Source: an uncultured Erythrobacter sp.
Lineage (GTDB): Bacteria > Pseudomonadota > Alphaproteobacteria > Sphingomonadales > Sphingomonadaceae
Direction of reading: 5' to 3'
Assembly: GCA_947258465.1 (NCBI GenBank)
Contig: CAMYIQ010000055.1
Coordinates: 1-15,240 of the forward strand
DNA length: 15,240 nucleotides
Positions 7,509 to 13,829 of this stretch are shown piece by piece. Both the position numbers and the translations under genes were made by a program. The stretch's first letter is position 1. Every line of letters begins with the position of its first letter. A model generated the notes under the pieces. That model had not been told where the DNA came from. It made no database searches and saw only the letters and a list, made by a program, of their open reading frames with translations.

Positions 7509-8107
7509 TTCCGCGCCTCCAGCCAGCCGATCCGGCGCGACAGGTTCCAGCATATCGCCGCCGTCACGCCCCAGATCCTGTAACCTTCGTGGTCCATTTC
7601 GAGATATTCGCGCATCGCGCCTTTCCAGAACACCGAATTGCGGCCCCATTGCGATGCATCCATCAGCTTGTCGAGCGGGCATTCGAACCAGCTTTCGACT
7701 TCGCGCGGGTCGGGGCGGATGGGCAGGTCGTGCGGTACGGTGGCCAGTACCGGGGTAATGTCGAACCCGGTGCCCGTCTGGTAGCGGTCGGTCGTGCCGA
7801 TGACGCGGACCTGCTCCGGCTCGATATGCAGTTCTTCCCACGCCTCGCGCAGTGCCGCCTCCACCGCATTCTCGCCATAGTCGAGCTTGCCGCCAGGAAA
7901 GGCGACCTGGCCCGGATGATCGCGCATGGTGCGCGGGCGCTGGGTAAGCAGGACGGTGGGATCGGGCTGCTCGGTTACGGCGATCAGCACAGCGGCGTCG
8001 GCGGTGCGCTCGGCATCGGCAAAGCGGCTGTCCGACATGAGATCGGCCATATCGCGGCTATGGCCATGCTCGAACAAACGGGTCAGGCGGTCGAAGATCG
8101 CACTCAT
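7505..8107 (-). CDS. Nudix CoA pyrophosphatase
   Basis: A 200-residue Nudix hydrolase of the CoA-specific (UPF0035/NudL-like) group, expected to split CoA or oxidised CoA into 3',5'-ADP and 4'-phosphopantetheine. The CoA signature LLTQRPRTMRDHPGQVAFPG (53-72) precedes the Nudix box, which runs from Gly73 through Glu79 to REAWEELHI (87-95), with the metal-binding REaxEE residues intact. The usual Gly of EExG is His94 here. The gene overlaps the DUF1285 stop upstream and the cca start downstream, each by ATGA, so all three genes should be translated in step. It acts in the cytoplasm. The function rests on the signature alone; activity on other nucleotides is possible. Confidence 0.92.
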   Translation of the reverse strand: MSAIFDRLTRLFEHGHSRDMADLMSDSRFADAERTADAAVLIAVTEQPDPTVLLTQRPRTMRDHPGQVAFPGGKLDYGENAVEAALREAWEELHIEPEQVRVIGTTDRYQTGTGFDITPVLATVPHDLPIRPDPREVESWFECPLDKLMDASQWGRNSVFWKGAMREYLEMDHEGYRIWGVTAAICWNLSRRIGWLEARK

Positions 8108-8652
8108 GCGGGCAGCAGCGAGAAGATTTCGCCGCCGCTGGTCACCGTCCAGTCGTCACCGCGTTCGAGCGCGATCCGGGCGAGCTGTTCGTAGGTCGAG
8201 CGGTTGAGCCGCGCTTCGCACCCGCGCCTGACATGAATGTAGATGGACGGGCGGTCGGCATTGCCTGCCGCGCGGATCGGATTGTCGGGCCCGGCCACCA
8301 CCAGCTCGTCGGTGTTCAGCCGAAAGGCGAGATCGCCCTCGGTCTCGCTGACGTCGGTGGCGATGAAACAGGCGTCCTCGACCTCGATGCTCAGCTTTTG
8401 ATAGGGCACGACGAGCCAGTAGCCGCCGTCTTCCTCGCGATTGAGCAGCCCGGCAAAGGCGCGGACCATGGCCGGGCGCGTGATCGGCGAACCCTCGTGA
8501 TACCAGGTCCCGTCGGCGGCGATGCGCATATGGCTCTCGCCGACATGTTCCGGCGACCACTGTTCCACGGGCGGCAATCTATGTTCGGCCACCGCCTCGG
8601 CGATTTGGGCGAGCGACAGTCCGGCGAGTTCGGGGGGCGGGGTGTAGGGCAC
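8104..8652 (-). CDS. DUF1285 domain protein
   Basis: A 182-residue cytoplasmic protein of unknown function. The family pattern is clear: SHMRIAADGTWYHEGSPITR (about 40-59), then REEDGGYWLVVPYQKLSIEVEDACF, and near the C-terminus PSIYIHVRRGCEARLNRSTY. No signal peptide or membrane helix is visible. The start is GTG at 8652, giving MPYTPPPELAGLSLAQIAEA; no strong ribosome site lies ahead of it, but no better in-frame start precedes the conserved part. It is first in the operon and overlaps the Nudix gene by ATGA. The association with CoA pyrophosphatase and CCA-transferase genes recurs in alphaproteobacteria, as I recall, and hints at a nucleotide or RNA-end related role, which is only inference. 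Confidence 0.88.
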   Translation of the reverse strand: MPYTPPPELAGLSLAQIAEAVAEHRLPPVEQWSPEHVGESHMRIAADGTWYHEGSPITRPAMVRAFAGLLNREEDGGYWLVVPYQKLSIEVEDACFIATDVSETEGDLAFRLNTDELVVAGPDNPIRAAGNADRPSIYIHVRRGCEARLNRSTYEQLARIALERGDDWTVTSGGEIFSLLPA

Positions 8653-8707
8653 GTTTTAAGCGATGGCAGAAGGTGGTGGGTTTCTCAATGGAGCGTTTGT
8701 TGGGTGC

Positions 8708-8815
8708 GCCTTCGACGTCCGCCGAAGGCTTGCGGCACCAGCCCGCTCCCCCACCCGGCCACCCAAACAGTATCTTGCCGTGGGTGGCCGGGTGGGGGAG
8801 TGGGCCGGTGCCGCA
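8708..8815. repeat. Long intergenic hairpin element with a small companion stem
   Basis: The gap 8653-8856 holds no gene. Its core is an inverted repeat with 35-bp arms (8731-8765 and 8781-8815) and a 15-nt loop. The inner 20 bp (8746-8765 / 8781-8800) and outer 9 bp (8731-8739 / 8807-8815) are perfect; between them the only exceptions are one A/C mismatch and one G-T pair. A second small stem, GCCTTCG / CGAAGGC with an 8-nt loop, lies directly beside it at 8708-8729. There is no T-run, so it is not a classic terminator. It looks like a dispersed palindromic (REP/MITE-like) element, which needs a genome search to confirm. It sits after the GNAT gene and ahead of DUF1285 on the minus strand, so a read-through transcript would carry it as a leader. 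Confidence 0.75.
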
Positions 8816-8856
8816 GCAAGGTCAGAACGGATGTCCTGATCGCACGTCCCGAAAAA

Positions 8857-9378
8857 CTACCCTTCCCAAGGCCCCAGCATTCCTTCGGCAGGCAGAATCG
8901 CCGGATTGCCGGTCCGCGCCAGCAGGCGGTGTTTCTCGAACGGGCCGGGGCAGTGCCAGCCCCCCGTGTGCCGGGCAGTGAAGTCCCAGCGGTCGTAATA
9001 GTCCGGATCGCCGATCATGATCTGCGGCAGCGGCGCGGCGCCATCCTCGAACCCCGCATCGACCGCACCCAGGCTGGCGGCCATCAGCGCCTTGCCGAAA
9101 CCTTCGCCTTGCCGTCCAGGCATGACCGCGACCGGACCGACCATGATCATCGGATGCGCGCGGCCCTGCGGGTCGGTCAGCGCCACGGGCCAGAGCTGGA
9201 TCGTCCCGGCGAGATAATCCTCGTCGTCGAGCGCGGCAAAGCTAAGCCCCTCGAGCCAGTCCATGCCTTCGCGGATGCGATAGGCGGTGCGCGCGTGACG
9301 CCCTTCGCCGAACGCGGCGTCGAGCAAATCTTCGACCAGAGCCGGGTCGATTGCGGAAAGGGGGACGAGGCTCGCCAT
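8857..9378 (-). CDS. GNAT family N-acetyltransferase
   Basis: A 173-residue acyltransferase expected to use acetyl-CoA. The core acetyl-CoA loop is visible as VGPVAVMPGRQGEGFGKALM (80-99), which fits the R/Q-x-x-G-x-G pattern, and is followed by the helix of motif A. IGDPDYYDRWDF (122-133) is the YhbS-like motif near the end of the fold. The substrate cannot be inferred. The start ATG at 9378 has only a weak ribosome site, but no alternative precedes the first conserved strand. It lies 49 bp downstream of the sugar-dehydrogenase-like gene on the same strand and may be co-transcribed with it. Confidence 0.88.
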   Translation of the reverse strand: MASLVPLSAIDPALVEDLLDAAFGEGRHARTAYRIREGMDWLEGLSFAALDDEDYLAGTIQLWPVALTDPQGRAHPMIMVGPVAVMPGRQGEGFGKALMAASLGAVDAGFEDGAAPLPQIMIGDPDYYDRWDFTARHTGGWHCPGPFEKHRLLARTGNPAILPAEGMLGPWEG

Positions 9379-9427
9379 AGGGCGCGCCGCTTAGGGCCGC
9401 CCCCTGCCGCTGTCGATCAATTTCGGC

Positions 9428-10606
9428 TTAGCCCGGTGTTAGCTTGAGCAGCCGCCCGCCTTCGCCATCCTCGATCACCCATAGCGCGCCATCCGGCCCC
9501 TGGGTCACGCCGCGAATGCGCCGGTCCATCGGGTAGCGTGCGACCTCGCGCGCCTTCTCGCCCTCGATCGCGACGCGGATGATGGCGTTGGACGACAGTC
9601 CCGCAATCAGCGCGTCGCCCTTCATGCCGGGGAACATGTCGCCGCGATAGAAGATCATCGATCCCGGTGCGATGACCGGGGTCCAGGTGATTGCGGGCAG
9701 GGCATAGGCATCGCTGGTGTCGTTATCGGGGATCGGATCGCCATCGTAATGGATGCCGTCCGACACTTTGGGCCAGCCGTAATTGGCGCCCTCGCGCACG
9801 AGGTTCAATTCATCGCCGCCGCGCGGACCGTGTTCCATGTCCCACAGCCGCCCCTGCGCATCGAAATCCATGCCGAGGATGTTGCGGTGGCCCCAGCTCC
9901 AGATGTCCGGCGATGCACCGTCCTGTCCGGCGAGCGGATTGCCTTCGGCGGGCGTGCCGTCGAGATTCAGCCGGACGATTGTGCCGAGATTGTTGGCGGT
10001 GTCCTGCGCCGGGTCGAGCTTCTGCCGGTCGCCGCTGGCCACGAACATATATTCCTCGTCGGGGCCGAAGACGATGCGATGCGAATAGTGGCCGCGGCCG
10101 GTAACCTTGTCCTGCCGCCAGATCACGTCCAGATTCTCGATCGCGCAGGTCTGGTGGTCTTCGCAGGACAGCGTGCCGCGTCCGACCACCGCGCCGCGCG
10201 TGTCGCCGCTGCCGGCCTCGGCCCAGCTCAGATAGATCGTGCGCCCGGAGAGCGGACTTCCCGCCTGCGATGGCAGGAAAGCGATATCGCCCATCCCGCC
10301 TTGGCCGCCATAGTCGACTTCCGGAACGCCGGCGAAGAACAGCGCCTTCCCGGCCTCGGTATCGTAGCCCTTCAGCCCGCCCGCCTTTTCGCTGACCACC
10401 ACGATTTCGGTGCCCGGGATGAACGTGACCGCCCAGGGCTCGTCATAGGTGCCCATTTCGGCAACCGCGAATGTTCCATCGAATGCGCCAGCATCGGCAA
10501 CCGCAGCGTTCGCGGCGCTGTCGGTATCCACATTACCGGCATTGCCGCAGCTTGCGAGACCGATGGCGAGGGGTAGGGTGGCGGCGAGTAGCGGATAATG
10601 GGTCAT
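9428..10606 (-). CDS. PQQ-dependent sugar dehydrogenase-like lipoprotein
   Basis: A 392-residue beta-propeller protein of the soluble glucose/aldose/sorbosone dehydrogenase (GSDH) family, which oxidises sugars with PQQ in the periplasm. The N-terminus MTHYPLLAATLPLAIGLASC ends in lipobox LASC (Cys20), so it should be membrane-tethered outside the cytoplasm, although the n-region lacks a basic residue apart from His3. Family motifs are the early EPWAVTFIPG blade, GGQGGMGDIAF, the YSHRIVFGPDEEYMFVASGD blade with its likely active-site His, TANNLGTIVRLNLDG, WSWGHRNILGMDF, EHGPRGGDELN and NYGWP. SCEDHQTC could form a disulfide. The start codon shares CATG with rnhB on the other strand. Whether it truly binds PQQ is not provable here, and no PQQ-synthesis genes are in the window. 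Confidence 0.9.
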   Translation of the reverse strand: MTHYPLLAATLPLAIGLASCGNAGNVDTDSAANAAVADAGAFDGTFAVAEMGTYDEPWAVTFIPGTEIVVVSEKAGGLKGYDTEAGKALFFAGVPEVDYGGQGGMGDIAFLPSQAGSPLSGRTIYLSWAEAGSGDTRGAVVGRGTLSCEDHQTCAIENLDVIWRQDKVTGRGHYSHRIVFGPDEEYMFVASGDRQKLDPAQDTANNLGTIVRLNLDGTPAEGNPLAGQDGASPDIWSWGHRNILGMDFDAQGRLWDMEHGPRGGDELNLVREGANYGWPKVSDGIHYDGDPIPDNDTSDAYALPAITWTPVIAPGSMIFYRGDMFPGMKGDALIAGLSSNAIIRVAIEGEKAREVARYPMDRRIRGVTQGPDGALWVIEDGEGGRLLKLTPG

Positions 10607-11231
10607 GACGAGTGCAACTCCCGTAGCAGGTCTGGGGGCCGCGCCGCTGATCGTCGGTGTGGACGAGGCGGGGCGCGGGCCGCTGGCAGGCCCCGTAGTC
10701 GCAGCCGCGGTGGTGCTGTGCAAGCCCTGCCCGGAAGGGTTGGACGATTCCAAACGCCTTTCGTCGAAAAAACGCGGCCTTCTGGAACCGCAGATTCGCG
10801 GAAGCTGCGCCTGGGGACTGGCAGTGGTCGAGCCCGAGGAAATCGACCGGATCAACATCTTCCAGGCGACCATGCTGGCGATGACGCAGGCCGTGACCCG
10901 GCTGGTCGATGCGCTGGGGTGCGAACCCGAACAGGTGCTGATCGACGGGAATATGAGCCCGCATGGCCGCAATTCCGGCTGGCGCTGGCCCGATGCTCGC
11001 CCGATCGTCGGCGGCGACGGCAAGGAAAGGTGCATCGGCGCCGCCTCGATCCTCGCAAAGGAACACCGCGACCGCCTTATGCGCGAAGCAGCCGAAAGGC
11101 ATCCCCATTACGGCTGGGAACGCAATGCAGGTTATGGCACCGCCGAACACATGGAGGCGCTGCGCCGACATGGCCCCACGCCGCTCCACCGCCGCAGTTT
11201 CGCCCCGGTGGCTCAGCTTGCGCTGCTTTAG
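10605..11231 (+). CDS. rnhB: Ribonuclease HII
   Basis: A 208-residue enzyme that cuts RNA in RNA-DNA hybrids, including single misincorporated ribonucleotides. The catalytic set is visible: Asp20-Glu21 in GVDEAGRGPLAGP, Asp114 in LIDGN, and Asp138 in VGGDGKE, followed by CIGAASILAKEHRDR. DDSKRLS (47-53) is the conserved substrate-side motif. The ATG at 10605 is the only reasonable start. Its bases overlap the ATG of the divergent lipoprotein gene, so any ribosome site or promoter lies inside that gene. It begins a plus-strand run with the antiporter (37 bp on) and ccrM. rnhB next to ccrM is, as I recall, a common alphaproteobacterial arrangement. Confidence 0.95.
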   Translation: MTSATPVAGLGAAPLIVGVDEAGRGPLAGPVVAAAVVLCKPCPEGLDDSKRLSSKKRGLLEPQIRGSCAWGLAVVEPEEIDRINIFQATMLAMTQAVTRLVDALGCEPEQVLIDGNMSPHGRNSGWRWPDARPIVGGDGKERCIGAASILAKEHRDRLMREAAERHPHYGWERNAGYGTAEHMEALRRHGPTPLHRRSFAPVAQLALL

Positions 11232-11268
11232 CGCTTGCGGCGGCGCGGCCACAGGCTAGGAGCGGCGC

Positions 11269-12198
11269 ATGGCATTGACGATAGCGATGGTTCTCGGCGG
11301 GCTGGTCTTGCTGACGGTCGGCGGTGAACTGCTGGTGCGCGGCGCCGTGGCCATATCCACGCGCCTGGGGTTGCCCACGGTCGTTACCGGCGTGGTCATC
11401 GTCGGCGCGGCCACATCCATGCCCGAACTGGTTACGAGCGTCGATGCCGCGCTAATGGGATCGCCGGGTATCGCCTGGGGCAATATCGTCGGCTCGAACA
11501 TTGCCAACAGCCTTCTGATTCTGGGCGCGGTGGCGCTGCTGTTTCCCTTTCCTCTGACCGGCGCGGGCAAGCGCGATGCCGTGGTCGGCCTGATCGCTTC
11601 GATCCTCCTGGCGGGTATTGCCTATGCAGGCCTGCATTCGGTCGGGATCGGCATTTTCCTGCTGGCAGCACTGGCCGCCTACATCCTTTGGCGCGTGACT
11701 CATCCGCGCAAGACCGAGGTCGTCGAGAAAGACGATCAGGACGGCGCGCAAATGGCGCTCCTTCTTGCGATCGCGCTGTTTCTGGCTGGCGTCGGCGCGC
11801 TGGTGGCGGGCGGGCATCTGCTGGTCGGCGGAGCGGTGGAGATCGCGCGCGTCGCCGGGGTCAGCGAAGTGGCGATCGGCGCAACGGTGGTTGCGGTCGG
11901 CACCTCGCTGCCCGAACTCGCCGCCTCGATCGCGGCCGCCTGGCGCGGACAGCCGGGGCTGGCGCTGGGCAATGTCGTCGGCTCGAACGCCTTCAACCTG
12001 TTGCTGATCGGCGGCGTGACCATGACCATCGCGCCGCTCGCGATTCCCGCCGAGCTGCTCGATATCGAATGGCCGCTGCTGGTTGCCAGTGCCGCGCTAC
12101 TGCTCGGTCTGTGCGCTTTCGCCAAACAGGCGGGGCGGGCGCTGGGCGCGTTTCTGCTGGCAGCCTTCGCCGCTAATTCGATCCTGCTCTTCGCTTGA
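11269..12198 (+). CDS. Calcium/sodium antiporter (CaCA family, YrbG-like)
   Basis: A 309-residue inner-membrane cation exchanger with about ten hydrophobic segments in two inverted halves, joined by a charged loop HPRKTEVVEKDDQDG (145-159). Both alpha-repeats that form the ion site are present: GAATSMPEL...GNIVGSNIAN (46-80) and AVGTSLPEL...GNVVGSNAFN (209-243), with the key Glu53 and Glu216 in PEL. The first repeat reads ATS where the family usually has GTS; the second is standard. The ribosome site GGAG lies 6 nt before the ATG. It follows rnhB by 37 bp and probably shares its transcript. The ion specificity (Ca2+, Na+, K+ or H+) is inferred from the family only. Confidence 0.92.
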   Translation: MALTIAMVLGGLVLLTVGGELLVRGAVAISTRLGLPTVVTGVVIVGAATSMPELVTSVDAALMGSPGIAWGNIVGSNIANSLLILGAVALLFPFPLTGAGKRDAVVGLIASILLAGIAYAGLHSVGIGIFLLAALAAYILWRVTHPRKTEVVEKDDQDGAQMALLLAIALFLAGVGALVAGGHLLVGGAVEIARVAGVSEVAIGATVVAVGTSLPELAASIAAAWRGQPGLALGNVVGSNAFNLLLIGGVTMTIAPLAIPAELLDIEWPLLVASAALLLGLCAFAKQAGRALGAFLLAAFAANSILLFA

Positions 12199-12232
12199 CC
12201 GGCAGCATGAGTCCTCCGCGCCACACCGCACC

Positions 12233-12267
12233 ATGTTGAGTCCACAGATTCTTAGCGGACTCAACAT
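12233..12267. repeat. 11-bp perfect inverted repeat containing GANTC sites
   Basis: ATGTTGAGTCC (12233-12243) and GGACTCAACAT (12257-12267) are exact inverted copies separated by 13 bp. Each arm holds one GANTC site, and the spacer holds a third. No T-run follows, so a terminator for the antiporter is unlikely. The form suits an operator for a dimeric protein. Confidence 0.6.
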
Positions 12268-12364
12268 CTTGTAGCGTACACTTTCTGTTCTCTCTACGCG
12301 CGCGGCAGGCAGCAGGGTGCGCCGGAATATTCGTGCTTGACCGGGAGTCGGTTTGGACTCACCC

Positions 12365-12373
12365 TGTGGATAA
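12365..12373 (-). promoter_or_regulatory. Perfect-consensus DnaA box ahead of ccrM
   Basis: TGTGGATAA on the plus strand is TTATCCACA on the minus strand, an exact match to the strong DnaA-box consensus. It lies 21 bp before the ccrM ATG, next to the GANTC site at 12356-12360. A chance 9-bp match in one place is possible; its position makes it notable. Confidence 0.5.
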
Positions 12374-12394
12374 CTACGGACAGGGGTAAGCATC

Positions 12395-13534
12395 ATGGGG
12401 GTCGTCACGACCACGAAGAGTCGCGCGAAAGCGACTGTAAAACAAGCGGAAACACCCAAGGAACTACTGCCGCTGGGGCAGATCATCCCAGGCGATTGCG
12501 TCGAAGCGATGCGCTCCATCCCCGATGCCAGCGTGGACCTCGTCTTTGCCGATCCGCCCTACAATCTCCAGCTCGGCGGCGATCTCAACCGGCCCGATGG
12601 CAGCCATGTCGATGCAGTGACCGATCACTGGGACCAGTTCGACAGCTTCGCGCTATACGACAAATTTACCCGTGAATGGCTGATCGAGGCGAAGCGCGTG
12701 CTGAAGCCCGATGGCGGGCTGTGGGTGATCGGAAGCTATCACAATATCTACCGCGTCGGCGCGATCCTACAGGATCTCGGCTTCTGGATTTTGAACGACA
12801 TCGTCTGGCGCAAGTCGAACCCGATGCCCAATTTCCGCGGCACCCGCTTCACCAATGCGCATGAGACGCTGCTGTGGTGTAGCCAGGGCGAGAAGGCGAA
12901 ATACCACTTCAACTACCGCGCGATGAAGACATTGAACGACGAGCTGCAGATGCGCAGCGACTGGGTCCTGCCGATCTGCAACGGCGCGGAGCGGCTGAAA
13001 GAGGGCGGCCACAAGGTCCACCCGACACAGAAGCCCGAAAGCCTGCTCTACCGCGTGCTGCTCTCTACCACCGAGCGCGGCGACGTGGTGCTCGACCCGT
13101 TCTTCGGCACCGGCACCACCGGCGCGGTGGCCAAGCGCCTGGGCCGCGAATGGATCGGCTGCGAGCGCGAGGGCGTGTATCGCGATGCGGCGCTGAAGCG
13201 GATCGAGAAGGAACTCCCGCTCGACGAAAGCGCGCTCACCACCATGCAGGCCGGCCGCACCGCGCCCAAGGTGGCTTTCGGCGCGCTGGTCGAAAACGGC
13301 TATATCAAGCCGGGCACCGAGCTGTTCGACAAGAAACGCCGCTGGGTCGCGACAGTCCGCGCCGATGGCTCGCTGGCGCACGGCAAGCAGACTGGCAGCA
13401 TCCACGGCCTCGGCAAGGAACTGCAAGGCGCGCCCAGTTGCAATGGCTGGACCTTCTGGCACTACGAGGTGGATGGAGACGTAAAGCCGATCGACGCCGC
13501 GCGGCAGCTCTATCTGCTGGCGGTGGAGGATTGA
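12395..13534 (+). CDS. ccrM: CcrM-type adenine methyltransferase (GANTC)
   Basis: A 379-residue beta-class N6-adenine methyltransferase that modifies GANTC and in alphaproteobacteria acts as a solitary, cell-cycle regulated enzyme. The catalytic DPPYNL is at 53-58 and the AdoMet-binding FGTGTTG at 237-243, in the order expected for the beta class. KVHPTQKPESLL (207-218) is typical. The C-terminal DNA-recognition domain (about 290-379) includes KQTGSIHGLGKELQGAPSCN and GWTFWHYE, diagnostic of CcrM. No restriction endonuclease partner is nearby. The start ATG at 12395 has AGGGG 8 nt upstream and gives an N-terminal extension of about 24 residues, basic and Thr/Lys-rich, before the first conserved strand. 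The promoter region is rich in its own target sites. Confidence 0.96.
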   Translation: MGVVTTTKSRAKATVKQAETPKELLPLGQIIPGDCVEAMRSIPDASVDLVFADPPYNLQLGGDLNRPDGSHVDAVTDHWDQFDSFALYDKFTREWLIEAKRVLKPDGGLWVIGSYHNIYRVGAILQDLGFWILNDIVWRKSNPMPNFRGTRFTNAHETLLWCSQGEKAKYHFNYRAMKTLNDELQMRSDWVLPICNGAERLKEGGHKVHPTQKPESLLYRVLLSTTERGDVVLDPFFGTGTTGAVAKRLGREWIGCEREGVYRDAALKRIEKELPLDESALTTMQAGRTAPKVAFGALVENGYIKPGTELFDKKRRWVATVRADGSLAHGKQTGSIHGLGKELQGAPSCNGWTFWHYEVDGDVKPIDAARQLYLLAVED

Positions 13535-13568
13535 GGGTGTGACTGGCGAATAGCGACTGGTTCTCGTC

Positions 13569-13650
13569 GCCCCGGACTTGATCCGGGGCCTAGGTTCCTT
13601 GCGGCGCTGCCAGGTCGCGGAAAAGTGGGGCCCCGGCTCGGAAGTCGGGG
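13569..13650. repeat. REP-like doublet of CCCCGG hairpins
   Basis: The first hairpin is GCCCCGGA / TCCGGGGC with loop CTTGA (13569-13589). The second is CCCCGGCT / AGTCGGGG with tetraloop CGGA and one G-T pair (13631-13650). They are 41 bp apart in the 295-bp gap 13535-13829 between ccrM and folP. This motif type is, to my memory, widely scattered between sphingomonad genes. The first stem, 34 bp after the ccrM stop, might also slow or end transcription but lacks a T-run. The rest of the gap shows no gene. Confidence 0.65.
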
Positions 13651-13829
13651 TGGCTTGGTTGCGGGAGCCGGTGGCTGTCCTACAGGGGCGCAGCGGTTTT
13701 CGCTCGGCATATGCACGGTTTCTATAACCGCCAATCCAGCAGCCGACTTATTGATCGTGACGTTCGATCGGGCTTTTTGCCCCAAGACCGTGTTCCATCC
13801 TGTGAGGTTTGCCCTAAGGCTCTCCAACC

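Larger units (their letters stand above)
12209..12422. promoter_or_regulatory. Cluster of seven GANTC (CcrM) sites ahead of ccrM
   Basis: GANTC occurs at 12209-12213, 12238-12242, 12247-12251, 12258-12262, 12345-12349 and 12356-12360 in the gap 12199-12394, and again at 12418-12422 inside the first codons of ccrM. A random 5-mer with four fixed bases is expected about once in 256 bp. GANTC is the target of the methyltransferase encoded next. In Caulobacter such sites near promoters allow methylation state, often through GcrA, to control transcription. A 9-bp direct repeat, CTTGACCGG, lies at 12194-12202 and 12336-12344. No confident -35/-10 pair can be picked; TTGTAG (12269-12274) with CTCTAC 17 bp on is a weak candidate. 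Confidence 0.7.

Noticed and set aside
8233..9447. 404-codon plus-strand open frame across DUF1285, the hairpin and the GNAT gene
   Set aside because: It crosses two well-supported minus-strand genes and the long hairpin, and no part resembles a protein family.
10607..11035. Extension of the lipoprotein frame upstream of 10606
   Set aside because: It runs antisense through rnhB, and the ATG at 10606 directly gives a lipoprotein signal with a lipobox.
12199..12394. CtrA-type TTAA-N7-TTAA site in the ccrM control region
   Set aside because: Looked for because Caulobacter ccrM is CtrA-controlled; no convincing match is present in this gap.
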